Assembly: GCA_001941045.1 (NCBI GenBank)
Contig: MSHD01000033.1
Location: 1 to 64,000, forward strand
Origin: Lachnospiraceae bacterium Zagget2
GTDB lineage: Bacteria > Bacillota > Clostridia > Lachnospirales > Lachnospiraceae
Direction: 5' to 3'
Length of the DNA stretch: 64,000 nucleotides
A program made the position numbers and the translations under genes. Below the pieces are notes generated by a model. The model was not told the DNA's origin and ran no database searches. It worked only from the letters and a program-made list of their open reading frames with translations. Of the stretch, positions 1-8,708 are shown piece after piece (position 1 is the first letter of the stretch; each line of letters begins with the position of its first letter).

Positions 1-2
1 CA

Positions 3-2291
3 TTGCTGGATCATGACGATGTTCTGGAAGAGCATGCGCTTTTTGAAGTGGCAGAGCTGCTGCAGAGCGATCCCCGGCCGGAGCTGATCTACACGGACGA
101 GGATAAGCTGAGCCCGGACTCCGGAACGTTCTTTCAGCCGCATTTTAAGCCGGATTACAATCCGGAGCTGCTGCGCAGCAACAATTATATCTGTCATTTT
201 CTTGTCGTAAAAAGAGAGCTGGCAGAGCGCGTCGGCGGTTTCCGGGGGGAGTTTGACGGCGCACAGGATTATGATTTTGTCCTGCGCTGCGTGGAACAGA
301 CAGAGAAGATCGGGCATATCCCGCAGATCCTGTATCACTGGCGCTGCAGCGAGGGCTCGACGGCCGGGGACGCACAGAATAAGTCCTATGCGGCTGAGGC
401 GGGGAGACGGGCTCTGGAGGCACATCTTAAGCGCTGCGGCGAGGATGCACGGGTGGATTGCATGGAAAATGCGGGATTTTACCGCATTCACTACACGCTC
501 TGTTCGGTGCCGAAGGTCTGCATTGTGCTGCTGGGGGCGCCGGATATCGGAAAGCTGAGAAAATTCCTGAGGGCAGTTTCAAAGCGGCGGACTTATACGA
601 ATTTTGAAATGCTGATGCTTCTGGACATGCCGAAGAAAAATAAGACCGTTTTAAATTTTATCAAAGAATATAGACAAATTCCGATTAAAGTAGTATATTG
701 TACTGGTGCGTGTAACAAATCTGTAACATTTACCAGCCTTGCCGAAAAGCTGGAAAGCGAGTACCTGCTGTTTCTGGACAGCCGGATCGGTACGACCGGT
801 GCGGATTACATGGAGTTGCTTCTCGGAAATGCGCAGAGAAAAGGCGTTGGCGCAGTGGGAGGCAGAGTATATGACAGCGGTCTGCGGCTGCGATACGGAG
901 CCCGGATTATCGGATTAAACGGTCAGGCAGGCGTCGCCTTTGAGGGCCTGAAGGCCGGCTACACCGGCTATTTCCACAAGGCGGTTTTGCAGCAGAACTA
1001 TCATGCATTGTCCGGTCAGGCCATGATGGTGAGAAGGGACAGCTTCCTGAAGGTCGGCGGATTTTCTGAAGATGTGGAGGAGCGGATGCGGGATGTGGAT
1101 CTGTGTCTGAAGCTGGAGCGACTCGGTCTTCGTAATGTATATGAGCCGGGAGCAGTATTTATTCTGCAGAAGGGCCGGGCGCCCAGACGCAGAAATGTAA
1201 GACCGGCAGCGCAGTTCTCCAGAAAATGGAAAGAATTCCTGAAAGAACCGGATGGATATTATAACCCGAATCTCTCGTTGAAGGATACGGATTTCCGGAT
1301 AGGGGGAAATTTATTAGGGAGAGAACGGAAGATGCCGGATGTAACGATTGTGATTCCCAATTATAACGGAATGGCGGTGCTGGATACGTGCCTTCACTCT
1401 GCTCTGAACCAGAAGGGCGTGAACGCCCAGGTGATTGTGGTGGATAATGGTTCCACCGATGGGAGTCAGGACTATATAAGCCGGAAATTCCCGGAGTGCG
1501 AGCTGGTTTCCCTGGATCAGAACTATGGTTTCAGCCGTGCGGTGAACGAGGGGGTCCGGCGGGCAAAGAGTAAATATGTGATTCTGCTGAATAATGATAC
1601 GGAGGCAGAGCCGGATTTTGCGGCGAGACTGTTTGCCGCGATCCGCAGGCATAAAAGGTGCTTCTCCTGTCAGGCCTGTATGCTCCAGTATCAGGACAGA
1701 GCGCTTCTGGACAGCGCGGGTGATCTTTACTGTGCGCTTGGCTGGGCTTTTTCCAGGGGAAAAGGAAAGCCCGCGGACGCCTGGCCGAAGGGAGGAAAGA
1801 TTTTTTCTTCCTGTGCGGGAGCAGCTATTTACCGCAGGAGCGTCATTGAGAAGCTGGGAGGCTTCGACGAAGCGCATTTTGTCTATCTTGAGGATGTAGA
1901 TATCTGCTGGCGCGCCAGACTCATGGGATATGAAAACCGCTATGAGCCACGCGCAAAAGTATACCACATGGGCAGCGCTTCGAGCGGATCCCGCCACAAC
2001 AGCTTCAAGGTGGGATATGCGGCGGGAAACAGTATTTATATCATATACAAGAATATGCCATTACCGCAGGTCCTGCTGAACATGCCGTTTTTGCTGGCAG
2101 GATATCTGATAAAATATCTGTATTTTGTAAAGAAGGGCTTTGGCAGGGATTACCTGAGAGGTCTGAAGCGGGGAATCGCCCTGTGCAGAGCAAACCGTGA
2201 CCGGCGCTTTTTCTTCCGCGCGGAGCACATTCCGGTGTGCGCGCGGCTCCAGCTGGAGCTGTGGAGAAATATTCTGCGCCTGCCCTCATAG
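3..2291 (+). CDS. Multi-domain family 2 glycosyltransferase, 5' end cut by window
   Basis: The frame is open from the first bases, and the first residues (LDHDD, then YTDEDKL) are internal GT2 motifs, so the true start lies upstream of the window. At least 762 residues remain, covering three GT2-like units. The first lacks its N-terminus and ends near the LYHWR motif at about residue 110. A more degenerate middle unit spans about 170-400. A complete C-terminal GT-A domain runs from about 440 (VTIVIPNYNG, VVDNGSTDGS, NNDTE, then EDVDICWRARLMGY). The tail near 660-690 is hydrophobic and may touch the membrane. Such proteins transfer rhamnose-type or other sugars onto lipid-linked surface polysaccharide at the inner membrane face. 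The next gene is a priming sugar transferase, which fits an exopolysaccharide or teichoic-acid-like cluster. The exact sugar and acceptor cannot be read from the sequence. Confidence 0.9.
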   Translation: MLDHDDVLEEHALFEVAELLQSDPRPELIYTDEDKLSPDSGTFFQPHFKPDYNPELLRSNNYICHFLVVKRELAERVGGFRGEFDGAQDYDFVLRCVEQTEKIGHIPQILYHWRCSEGSTAGDAQNKSYAAEAGRRALEAHLKRCGEDARVDCMENAGFYRIHYTLCSVPKVCIVLLGAPDIGKLRKFLRAVSKRRTYTNFEMLMLLDMPKKNKTVLNFIKEYRQIPIKVVYCTGACNKSVTFTSLAEKLESEYLLFLDSRIGTTGADYMELLLGNAQRKGVGAVGGRVYDSGLRLRYGARIIGLNGQAGVAFEGLKAGYTGYFHKAVLQQNYHALSGQAMMVRRDSFLKVGGFSEDVEERMRDVDLCLKLERLGLRNVYEPGAVFILQKGRAPRRRNVRPAAQFSRKWKEFLKEPDGYYNPNLSLKDTDFRIGGNLLGRERKMPDVTIVIPNYNGMAVLDTCLHSALNQKGVNAQVIVVDNGSTDGSQDYISRKFPECELVSLDQNYGFSRAVNEGVRRAKSKYVILLNNDTEAEPDFAARLFAAIRRHKRCFSCQACMLQYQDRALLDSAGDLYCALGWAFSRGKGKPADAWPKGGKIFSSCAGAAIYRRSVIEKLGGFDEAHFVYLEDVDICWRARLMGYENRYEPRAKVYHMGSASSGSRHNSFKVGYAAGNSIYIIYKNMPLPQVLLNMPFLLAGYLIKYLYFVKKGFGRDYLRGLKRGIALCRANRDRRFFFRAEHIPVCARLQLELWRNILRLPS

Positions 2292-2325
2292 GCGGGAACA
2301 AAGGAGGAACAACGGGTGAGTATTT

Positions 2326-3735
2326 ATGATTAAGGATAATCAGCGTTATTTCAATCGGCTGCAGGTTGCAGTCGACGCCCTGGTCATCTGTGTATCGTAT
2401 GTGCTGTCCTGGGTCTTCAAATTCCTCGTGCTGCGGGATCCGCGGGGCTTAAGCTTTCAGCAGTACATGCTGACGCTGGTTGGCATCGTCCCGCTGTATC
2501 TGGTACTGTATCTGGCCTTCAATCTGTACACGCCGAAGCGCGTACAGGGGCGCAGGCTGGAGGGCGGCAACATCGTAAAAGCGAATACGGTCGGTCTGCT
2601 GCTTATCATGGGCGTGTTTTTCCTGCTGCGCGACTACAACGATTACGCGACGGAATACTCCAGGTCGATGCTGTTCTACTTCTATGTGATCAACATCGTG
2701 CTGGAAACGTTCGTGAGAAATCTGATCCGGCTTTTCCTGCGGCATCTGCGACGGAGTGGCTTCAATCTGCGCCATATTATTTTTGTGGGGTACAGCAGCG
2801 CGGCGGAGGAGTTCATCGACCGGATTTTTGTTAACCCGCAGTGGGGCTACCGGGTATACGGCATTCTGGATGACAACCGGGAGATCGGATACACTTATAA
2901 GGGAGTGCAGGTAATAGGCACAACCGAGGAGCTGGGCGAGATCCTGGAGAATAACCGGCTGGATGAGATCGCGATCACGATGGCGCTGCGGGAGTATTAC
3001 AAGCTGAAACGCATTGTTGCGACCTGTGAGAAGTCCGGCGTACACACAAAATTCGTTCCGGATTACAACGAGATTATCCCGACCAGACCTTATGCGGAGG
3101 ATCTGCAGGGACTTCCGGTAATCAATATCCGCCATGTGCCGCTCACGAACACCTTCAATATGGTCTGCAAGCGCGCTATGGATATCGTGAGTGCTGTTGT
3201 TGCAATTGTTGTTTTTTCACCGATTATGCTGGTTACGGCGATTCTGGTCAAGTCGACATCCAGAGGGCCGCTGATATATAAACAGGAGCGTGTAGGGCTC
3301 CATAACCAGACCTTTCAGATGTATAAGTTCCGTTCAATGGAAGTGCAGTCTGTGAGCAGTGAGAAACGGGCATGGACTGTTCGGGATGATCCCAGAGTGA
3401 CGAAAGTCGGAAGGATTATCCGCCGGACCAGCATTGATGAGCTGCCGCAGCTGTTCAATGTCCTGAAGGGCGATATGAGCCTGGTGGGACCCAGGCCGGA
3501 ACGTCCGCTTTTTGTGGAGAAATTCCGCGAAGAGATTCCGCGCTACATGATCAAACACCAGGTTCGCCCTGGAATGACCGGCTGGGCGCAGGTAAACGGA
3601 TACCGGGGAGATACATCGATCAAAAAGAGAATTGAATACGACCTGTACTATATTGAGAACTGGACGATAGGGCTGGATGTACGGATTCTGATCCAGACCT
3701 TCTTCAAGGGGTTTGTCAATAAGAATGCTTATTAA
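2326..3735 (+). CDS. Undecaprenyl-phosphate sugar phosphotransferase (polyprenyl glycosylphosphotransferase)
   Basis: A 469-residue protein that should start surface polysaccharide synthesis by moving a sugar-1-phosphate from a nucleotide sugar to undecaprenyl phosphate. The N-terminal half has about four hydrophobic helices (roughly residues 13-33, 45-68, 86-103, 120-140). A CoA-binding-like Rossmann segment follows (about 150-230), and the C-terminal bacterial sugar transferase domain starts near residue 280. That domain carries the membrane re-entrant segment, the KFRSM motif, [21 protein letters not shown] and the [12 protein letters not shown] motif. Length and order match the WbaP/WcaJ/CpsE family. 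ATG 2326 is the only in-frame start, but the AAGGAGG at 2301-2307 lies 18 bases upstream, unusually far. The substrate sugar (glucose, galactose or another) is not determined. Confidence 0.93.
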   Translation: MIKDNQRYFNRLQVAVDALVICVSYVLSWVFKFLVLRDPRGLSFQQYMLTLVGIVPLYLVLYLAFNLYTPKRVQGRRLEGGNIVKANTVGLLLIMGVFFLLRDYNDYATEYSRSMLFYFYVINIVLETFVRNLIRLFLRHLRRSGFNLRHIIFVGYSSAAEEFIDRIFVNPQWGYRVYGILDDNREIGYTYKGVQVIGTTEELGEILENNRLDEIAITMALREYYKLKRIVATCEKSGVHTKFVPDYNEIIPTRPYAEDLQGLPVINIRHVPLTNTFNMVCKRAMDIVSAVVAIVVFSPIMLVTAILVKSTSRGPLIYKQERVGLHNQTFQMYKFRSMEVQSVSSEKRAWTVRDDPRVTKVGRIIRRTSIDELPQLFNVLKGDMSLVGPRPERPLFVEKFREEIPRYMIKHQVRPGMTGWAQVNGYRGDTSIKKRIEYDLYYIENWTIGLDVRILIQTFFKGFVNKNAY

Positions 3736-3756
3736 CAGGCGTAGAAAGGATGAATC

Positions 3757-4896
3757 ATGGCAAAAGAGACTGTGAAAAAAACAAGCTCCAGAAAGAGCGC
3801 TTCACGCAAGGCGGAAACGTCCTCAGGAAAACATGCCTCCACAGGCAGAAAAGGAGCCTCTCAGAAGAAGAAGGGAAAGAAGAAAAGGAGACTGATCATC
3901 TTTGGCGTGGAGCTTGTGGCCATCCTTGTGCTGATAATCGGTTTCTGGGTGGTCAGTAAGCTGGATACCCTGCAGAGACCGGATGTAGATACGGAAGAGA
4001 TTCAGGTCAACGAGACGATCCAGGAGTCGACGGTGCAGACGATGTCGGGCTACACGACGATCGCGCTGTTCGGACTCGACACCCGTCAGGCAGGGCAGCT
4101 GGGCAGCGGAAACCGCAGTGATACGATCATTATCGCCAGTATCAACAACGATACAAAGGAAGTAAAGCTGGTCAGCGTCTATCGTGATACGTATCTGAAT
4201 CTTGCAAACGGCAAGTACAATAAATGTAATGGCGCCTATTCAGCCGGCGGTCCGGAGCAGGCCATCAGCATGCTGAATATGAACCTTGATCTGGACATTC
4301 AGTATTATGTCAGCGTGGACTTCCTGGGGCTGACGAAGACCGTCGATTATCTGGGCGGTGTTGAGATCGATGTGGACGAGGCGGAGCTCGAGCACCTGAA
4401 CAACTACATCGTCGAGACCTCGGAGGTCACCGGCATCGAGACGACGGCACTTACCTCAGCCGGTCTGCAGACGCTGGATGGCGTGCAGGCAACGTCCTAC
4501 TGCCGCATCCGCTATACGGCGGGCGACGATTTCAAGAGAACAGAACGCCAGCGCGAGGTGATCCTGCAGCTGGTCAGCAAAGCGAAGGAAACGGATATTT
4601 CGACGATTAATGAGATTATCAATGCCGTCTTCCCGCTGGTAGCGACGAACTATACGAATGAAGAGCTTATTGCGATGGCGCCGGAGCTGCTCACCTATGA
4701 CATTGTGGATACGACAGGATTCCCATTCGATAAGGTTTCATCCACGATCAGCGGAAAGGGCTCCTGCGTTGTACCGGTTGATCTGGAGGAGAATGTGAAA
4801 CAGCTGCATGAATATCTGTTCAACAACTCCGACTACGAACCCTCCGATGAGGTAAAGGAGATTGCGGCGCAGATCACAGCGGACACCGGGTATTAA
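3757..4896 (+). CDS. LytR-CpsA-Psr (LCP) family cell-wall polymer ligase
   Basis: A 379-residue membrane-anchored protein. A Lys/Ser-rich cytoplasmic tail (residues 1-45) precedes one transmembrane helix (about 46-66), and the LCP domain follows outside the cell. Family motifs are visible: SDTIIIASIN, the VSVYRDTYL block with the conserved Arg, GADY-like and CRIRYT, and FKRTERQREV with paired Arg residues that bind pyrophosphate. LCP enzymes transfer undecaprenyl-linked glycopolymers onto peptidoglycan. Its position right after the priming sugar transferase suggests it attaches the polymer made by this cluster (inference). GAAAGG lies at a good distance from ATG 3757. A terminator hairpin follows the stop codon. 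Confidence 0.93.
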   Translation: MAKETVKKTSSRKSASRKAETSSGKHASTGRKGASQKKKGKKKRRLIIFGVELVAILVLIIGFWVVSKLDTLQRPDVDTEEIQVNETIQESTVQTMSGYTTIALFGLDTRQAGQLGSGNRSDTIIIASINNDTKEVKLVSVYRDTYLNLANGKYNKCNGAYSAGGPEQAISMLNMNLDLDIQYYVSVDFLGLTKTVDYLGGVEIDVDEAELEHLNNYIVETSEVTGIETTALTSAGLQTLDGVQATSYCRIRYTAGDDFKRTERQREVILQLVSKAKETDISTINEIINAVFPLVATNYTNEELIAMAPELLTYDIVDTTGFPFDKVSSTISGKGSCVVPVDLEENVKQLHEYLFNNSDYEPSDEVKEIAAQITADTGY

Positions 4897-4906
4897 ACGA
4901 CGGACA

Positions 4907-4940
4907 GGCGAGGGGGTATGGATACTTTCCTCGCCTTTTA
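4907..4940 (+). terminator. Rho-independent terminator after the LCP gene
   Basis: GGCGAGG at 4907-4913 pairs with CCTCGCC at 4929-4935, followed by TTTTA. It closes the polysaccharide genes and sits 30 bases before the glmS ribosome binding site. No glmS ribozyme fits in the 74-base gap. Confidence 0.75.
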
Positions 4941-4970
4941 CATAGGAATGGATTATAAGGAGGAGAAACC

Positions 4971-6800
4971 ATGTGCGGAATCGTTGGATATATCGGAACG
5001 GAGCAGGCTGCGCCCATCTTGCTGGACGGCCTGGAAAAGCTGGAATACCGGGGTTATGACTCGGCGGGGCTTGCGGTCTATGATGGAGAAGAGATCCACG
5101 TGATGAAATCGGTCGGCCGGCTGCAGGTGCTGCGCGAACTGTCTCATGGCGGCGAGAAACTGCCCGGAACTCTGGGAATCGGTCATACGCGCTGGGCGAC
5201 GCACGGATCGCCGAGTGATGAGAATGCGCATCCCCATTTTAATAAGGATAAATCCATCGTGGTCGTCCACAATGGAATCATAGAGAACTATATAAAGCTC
5301 CGTAAGCTGCTGCTCGCCAGAGGTTATGAGTTTGTGTCCGAGACGGACACCGAAGTGATTGCGCATCTGCTCGACTATTATTATAAGGGGGATCCGCTGG
5401 AGGCAGTGCTGAAGGTCATGCAGCGCGTGGAGGGCTCCTATGCGTTTGGCATTCTGTTCCGCGAGCATCCGGATGAACTCTATGCCGTCCGCAAGGACAG
5501 TCCGCTCATTGTCGGTAAGTGCGGCCATGGGAATATTATCGCTTCCGACGTGCCGGCTGTCCTGAAATATACGCGTGATGTCTATTTCATTCAGAATGAG
5601 GAGGTTGCGAAGCTCACAAAGGATGAGATTCATTTCTATAATATTGACTGCGAGGAGCTTGAAAAGGAGTCTACGCGGATCGAGTGGGACGTTAACGCGG
5701 CAGAAAAGGGCGGCTATGCACACTTTATGTTCAAGGAGATCCATGAGCAGCCGAAGGCTGTGCGCGATACCATCAATCCGCGGATCCGCGATGGAAAGAT
5801 TGTCATCGAGGAGCTCGGGATGAATGAGGAGGTGCTTGCTGCGATACGCAAGATCTATATCGTGGCCTGCGGTTCCGCCTATCATGTGGGCGTGGCCGGG
5901 AAATATGTGATCGAAGGTATGGTGCGTATTCCGGTGGAGGTTGATCTGGCGAGTGAGTTCCGTTATCGCAGGCCGATCCTTGACGAGAATACCCTGGTCG
6001 TTGTCATAAGCCAGTCGGGTGAGACGGCGGACTCCCTGGCGGCACTCCGGGAGGCGAAGCGGCATCCGGGCGTCACAGTGCTCGGCATTGTCAATGTGGT
6101 TGGCAGCTCGATCGCCCGCGAGGCAGATCATGTCATGTATACCTGGGCAGGTCCGGAGATCGCCGTCGCGACGACGAAGGCTTACAGTACGCAGCTGGTG
6201 GCGCTCTACCTGCTGGCCATGCGCCTTGCGGATGTCCGGGGTACCATTAGCGGGGAGGAGATGGCTGACCTGATTCGTGATCTGCAGAAACTGCCGGATC
6301 AGATTGAGATGGTGCTGGCGAACAAGGAGCGTCTGCAGCGCTTTGCAAACCGCTACGCGGCGGCGAAGAGCGTATTTTTCATTGGAAGGGGTATCGATTA
6401 CGCGATCTCTCTGGAGGGCTCCCTGAAGCTCAAGGAGATTTCGTATATTCACTCGGAAGCCTATGCGGCCGGCGAGCTCAAACACGGTACGATTTCTCTG
6501 ATTGAGGAGGGCACGCTTGTGGCCGCGATCATGACGCAGGAGGATCTCTACAAGAAAACGCTCAGCAACGTCGTAGAAGTGAAGAGCCGGGGCGCTTTCG
6601 TGATGGCAGTGACCAATCTGGGGCACACCGATTGTGAAAAGACAGCGGATTACGTGATTTACATACCGAAGACAAACCCGTACTTCACGGACTCGCTGGC
6701 GGTGATTCCGCTGCAGATTTTCGCTTACTATGTAGCGCTTGCGAAGGGCTGTGACGTCGATAAGCCGCGAAACCTTGCGAAATCCGTGACGGTGGAATAG
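4971..6800 (+). CDS. glmS: Glutamine-fructose-6-phosphate aminotransferase (isomerizing)
   Basis: A 609-residue cytoplasmic enzyme making glucosamine-6-phosphate from fructose-6-phosphate and glutamine, the first step to UDP-GlcNAc. After Met it begins CGIVGYIG, with Cys2 as the N-terminal nucleophile of the class II glutaminase domain. GHTRWATHG and NGIIENY are present. Two SIS domains follow, with SQSGETADSL near residue 345 and the second near 460-590. The protein ends in the conserved KPRNLAKSVTVE. Length is the family norm (about 600-610). AAGGAGG at 4957-4963 gives a normal start. The gene sits among cell-envelope genes, fitting its precursor role, and the next gene starts four bases after its stop. 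Confidence 0.98.
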   Translation: MCGIVGYIGTEQAAPILLDGLEKLEYRGYDSAGLAVYDGEEIHVMKSVGRLQVLRELSHGGEKLPGTLGIGHTRWATHGSPSDENAHPHFNKDKSIVVVHNGIIENYIKLRKLLLARGYEFVSETDTEVIAHLLDYYYKGDPLEAVLKVMQRVEGSYAFGILFREHPDELYAVRKDSPLIVGKCGHGNIIASDVPAVLKYTRDVYFIQNEEVAKLTKDEIHFYNIDCEELEKESTRIEWDVNAAEKGGYAHFMFKEIHEQPKAVRDTINPRIRDGKIVIEELGMNEEVLAAIRKIYIVACGSAYHVGVAGKYVIEGMVRIPVEVDLASEFRYRRPILDENTLVVVISQSGETADSLAALREAKRHPGVTVLGIVNVVGSSIAREADHVMYTWAGPEIAVATTKAYSTQLVALYLLAMRLADVRGTISGEEMADLIRDLQKLPDQIEMVLANKERLQRFANRYAAAKSVFFIGRGIDYAISLEGSLKLKEISYIHSEAYAAGELKHGTISLIEEGTLVAAIMTQEDLYKKTLSNVVEVKSRGAFVMAVTNLGHTDCEKTADYVIYIPKTNPYFTDSLAVIPLQIFAYYVALAKGCDVDKPRNLAKSVTVE

Positions 6801-6804
6801 AAAA

Positions 6805-7734
6805 ATGACGCAGTGGAAAGTAGATGTGCTGATTCCCGTATACCGACCGGGAGCTCAGCTTGAAAAGCTGCTCGACCGGCTGAAGGCGCAGAAATATCCG
6901 ATTCACCGGATGATCCTGATGAACACGGAGGAAGTGTACTTCCCGGTGGGGCTGGATGAAAAATATGAAAATGTGGAAGTCCATCACCTGAAAAAGGAGG
7001 ACTTCGACCATGGCGGCACACGGGATCAGGGGTTTCGGCTGTCGGAAGCGGATATCGTCGTCTGTATGACGCAGGACGCGCTGCCTGCGGATACAAGGCT
7101 GATAGAGGAGCTCTTGCGTCCCTTTGCGGATTCTGCCGTGTGGGCGGCCTACGCGCGTCAGCTTCCGCGAAAAGAATGCCGGGAGGTGGAGCGCTATACC
7201 AGGAGCTTCAATTATCCGGCGGAAAGTCGCTTGAAGGGCCTTCCTGACCTGGATGAGCTTGGCATCAAGACTTTCTTCTGTTCTAACGTATGTGCAGCCT
7301 GGCGGCGGGATAAATACCTGGAATTCGGCGGCTTCACGAAGCAAACCATTTTTAATGAGGATATGATATTTGCGGGAAAGCTCGTGCAGGCCGGCGGACG
7401 AATTGCCTATTGCGCGGATGCGCGTGTGTATCATTCCCACAACTACAGCGCGCTGCAGCAGTTCCACCGGAACTTTGACCTTGCAGTATCCCAGACAATG
7501 CACCCGGAGGTGTTCGGCGGTCTGCGCTCCGAGTCGGAGGGGATCCGGCTTGTAAAGAAGAGTCTGTGTTATTGTGTGCAGATCGGGAAACCGTGGCTGA
7601 CAGCACAGGTACTGACGCAGAGTGCGGGAAAATTTCTCGGATACCGGATGGGGCAGCATTATGAGAGGCTGCCGCGCCGCGTGATTCTCTGGTGCACGAT
7701 GAATCCGACATTTTGGGAAAGGAAGAACGGATGA
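6805..7734 (+). CDS. Family 2 glycosyltransferase (rhamnosyltransferase-like)
   Basis: A 309-residue single-domain GT2 protein. VDVLIPVYRPG starts the nucleotide-binding fold. FDHGGTRDQG and MTQDALP occupy the positions of the GT2 acidic motif as in RfbF-type rhamnosyltransferases. FNEDMIFAGKL and YHSHNYS match the acceptor and catalytic base region. No signal peptide or membrane helix is seen. It starts 4 bases after glmS and its TGA overlaps the ATG of the next gene, so the three are probably co-transcribed. It likely adds one sugar to a surface glycan. The sugar identity is inferred only from family resemblance. Confidence 0.9.
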   Translation: MTQWKVDVLIPVYRPGAQLEKLLDRLKAQKYPIHRMILMNTEEVYFPVGLDEKYENVEVHHLKKEDFDHGGTRDQGFRLSEADIVVCMTQDALPADTRLIEELLRPFADSAVWAAYARQLPRKECREVERYTRSFNYPAESRLKGLPDLDELGIKTFFCSNVCAAWRRDKYLEFGGFTKQTIFNEDMIFAGKLVQAGGRIAYCADARVYHSHNYSALQQFHRNFDLAVSQTMHPEVFGGLRSESEGIRLVKKSLCYCVQIGKPWLTAQVLTQSAGKFLGYRMGQHYERLPRRVILWCTMNPTFWERKNG

Positions 7735-8585
7735 GAAAGTATTGGGCGCTGTTTATGGCGATGATGATAAGCGCTGGTCTGCTGACCGGCTGCGGGACGA
7801 GCGCACAGCAGCGGGAGCAGCAGACTGCGCTGCGCGCGGAGGGAATGTCTCTGGCCGCGTCCGGCGATTATGAGGCGGCGATCGATGCATATGACGAGGC
7901 GCTCAGCCTGGCGGACATGCATGCGGGAAGCCTGGAACTTGATATCGCGGCTTACAAGGCGGCGGCGCTCTACCGCAGCGGTGAGCTCACGGAGGCGATC
8001 GAACTCTGCAGCGCGATCCTCGACCTGAAGAAGAGCGCCGAGATCTACCTGACCCGAGGCCTTCTGTACCGGGAGGCGGGAGATCAGGAAGCCGCGAACG
8101 CGGACTTTACCGCAGCGATGGATATGACCTCCAAAAAGGATCTGGTCATGCTCGGACGGCTTTCTTATTATATGGAAGACTACTCGTCAGCGAAGTCTTA
8201 TCTCGAGGAGGCTACGGCGGACGGCGATCCGGAGGGAATCTACTGGCAGGCAGAGCTGTACTGGGAGATGGGCAATAAGGACTATGCGCTGACGCTTTAT
8301 CAGAGCTATCTCACGACGGACGAAGCGGAACACCCGGATGCCTATGCAAAGGTTGCCTCCTATCAGACGGAACAGGAGCAGTACGAAGAAGCGCTCGCGA
8401 CGATTGAGGCAGGAATTGCCCTCGGCGACAGCGACGTGCTGCAGCAGCTGCTCGCGATGCGCATCGCGGTTTATGAGTATCAGAGTGACTGGGAGACGGC
8501 GAAATCGCTGATGGAGAGCTATCTGGAGTCGTATCCGGACAACGAGGATGCCCTGCGCGAGTATGAGTTTTTGCGGACGCGATGA
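7731..8585 (+). CDS. TPR-repeat lipoprotein
   Basis: ATG 7731 overlaps the previous stop (ATGA) and gives a 284-residue protein with a classic lipoprotein signal: MRKYW, a hydrophobic stretch, then the lipobox LTGC with the lipidated Cys near residue 21. The mature part is a series of tetratricopeptide repeats (for example GDYEAAIDAYDEAL, SGELTEAIELCSAIL, AGDQEAANADFTAAM, and two or more in the last third). It should sit on the outer face of the membrane as a protein-interaction scaffold. An in-frame ATG at 7692 would remove the signal peptide from the N-terminus and is unlikely. No specific function can be assigned. Confidence 0.88.
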   Translation: MRKYWALFMAMMISAGLLTGCGTSAQQREQQTALRAEGMSLAASGDYEAAIDAYDEALSLADMHAGSLELDIAAYKAAALYRSGELTEAIELCSAILDLKKSAEIYLTRGLLYREAGDQEAANADFTAAMDMTSKKDLVMLGRLSYYMEDYSSAKSYLEEATADGDPEGIYWQAELYWEMGNKDYALTLYQSYLTTDEAEHPDAYAKVASYQTEQEQYEEALATIEAGIALGDSDVLQQLLAMRIAVYEYQSDWETAKSLMESYLESYPDNEDALREYEFLRTR

Positions 8586-8613
8586 CTTTTCATAAAATAT
8601 TCATAATTAGCAC

Positions 8614-8643
8614 TTGACAAAGCACCCCTCGGGGTGCTATTTT
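8614..8643 (+). promoter_or_regulatory. Sigma-A type promoter of the hrcA operon
   Basis: TTGACA at 8614-8619 and TATTTT at 8638-8643 are separated by 18 bases. The CIRCE operator begins 15 bases after the -10 box, where HrcA binding would block transcription. Confidence 0.75.
8621..8638. repeat. Perfect inverted repeat inside the hrcA promoter spacer
   Basis: AGCACCCC-TC-GGGGTGCT fills the space between the -35 and -10 boxes and is followed by ATTTTAGTTT. It could be the terminator of the upstream lipoprotein gene, a second operator, or both. It is unrelated to the CIRCE sequence. Confidence 0.7.
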
Positions 8644-8658
8644 AGTTTACAGGAAATG

Positions 8659-8685
8659 TTAGCACTCTCAAATGTCGAGTGCTAA
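8659..8685. promoter_or_regulatory. CIRCE operator
   Basis: TTAGCACTC at 8659-8667, nine bases, then GAGTGCTAA at 8677-8685: an exact match to the CIRCE consensus. It is the binding site of the HrcA repressor encoded immediately downstream, so the operon is autoregulated and heat-inducible by established knowledge of the family. Confidence 0.98.
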
Positions 8686-8708
8686 CAGGGAGAGAGGAGG
8701 AAGCTTAC

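Noticed and set aside
4897..4970. A glmS ribozyme before glmS
   Set aside because: The gap is only 74 bases and is filled by a terminator and ribosome site. No ribozyme core fits.
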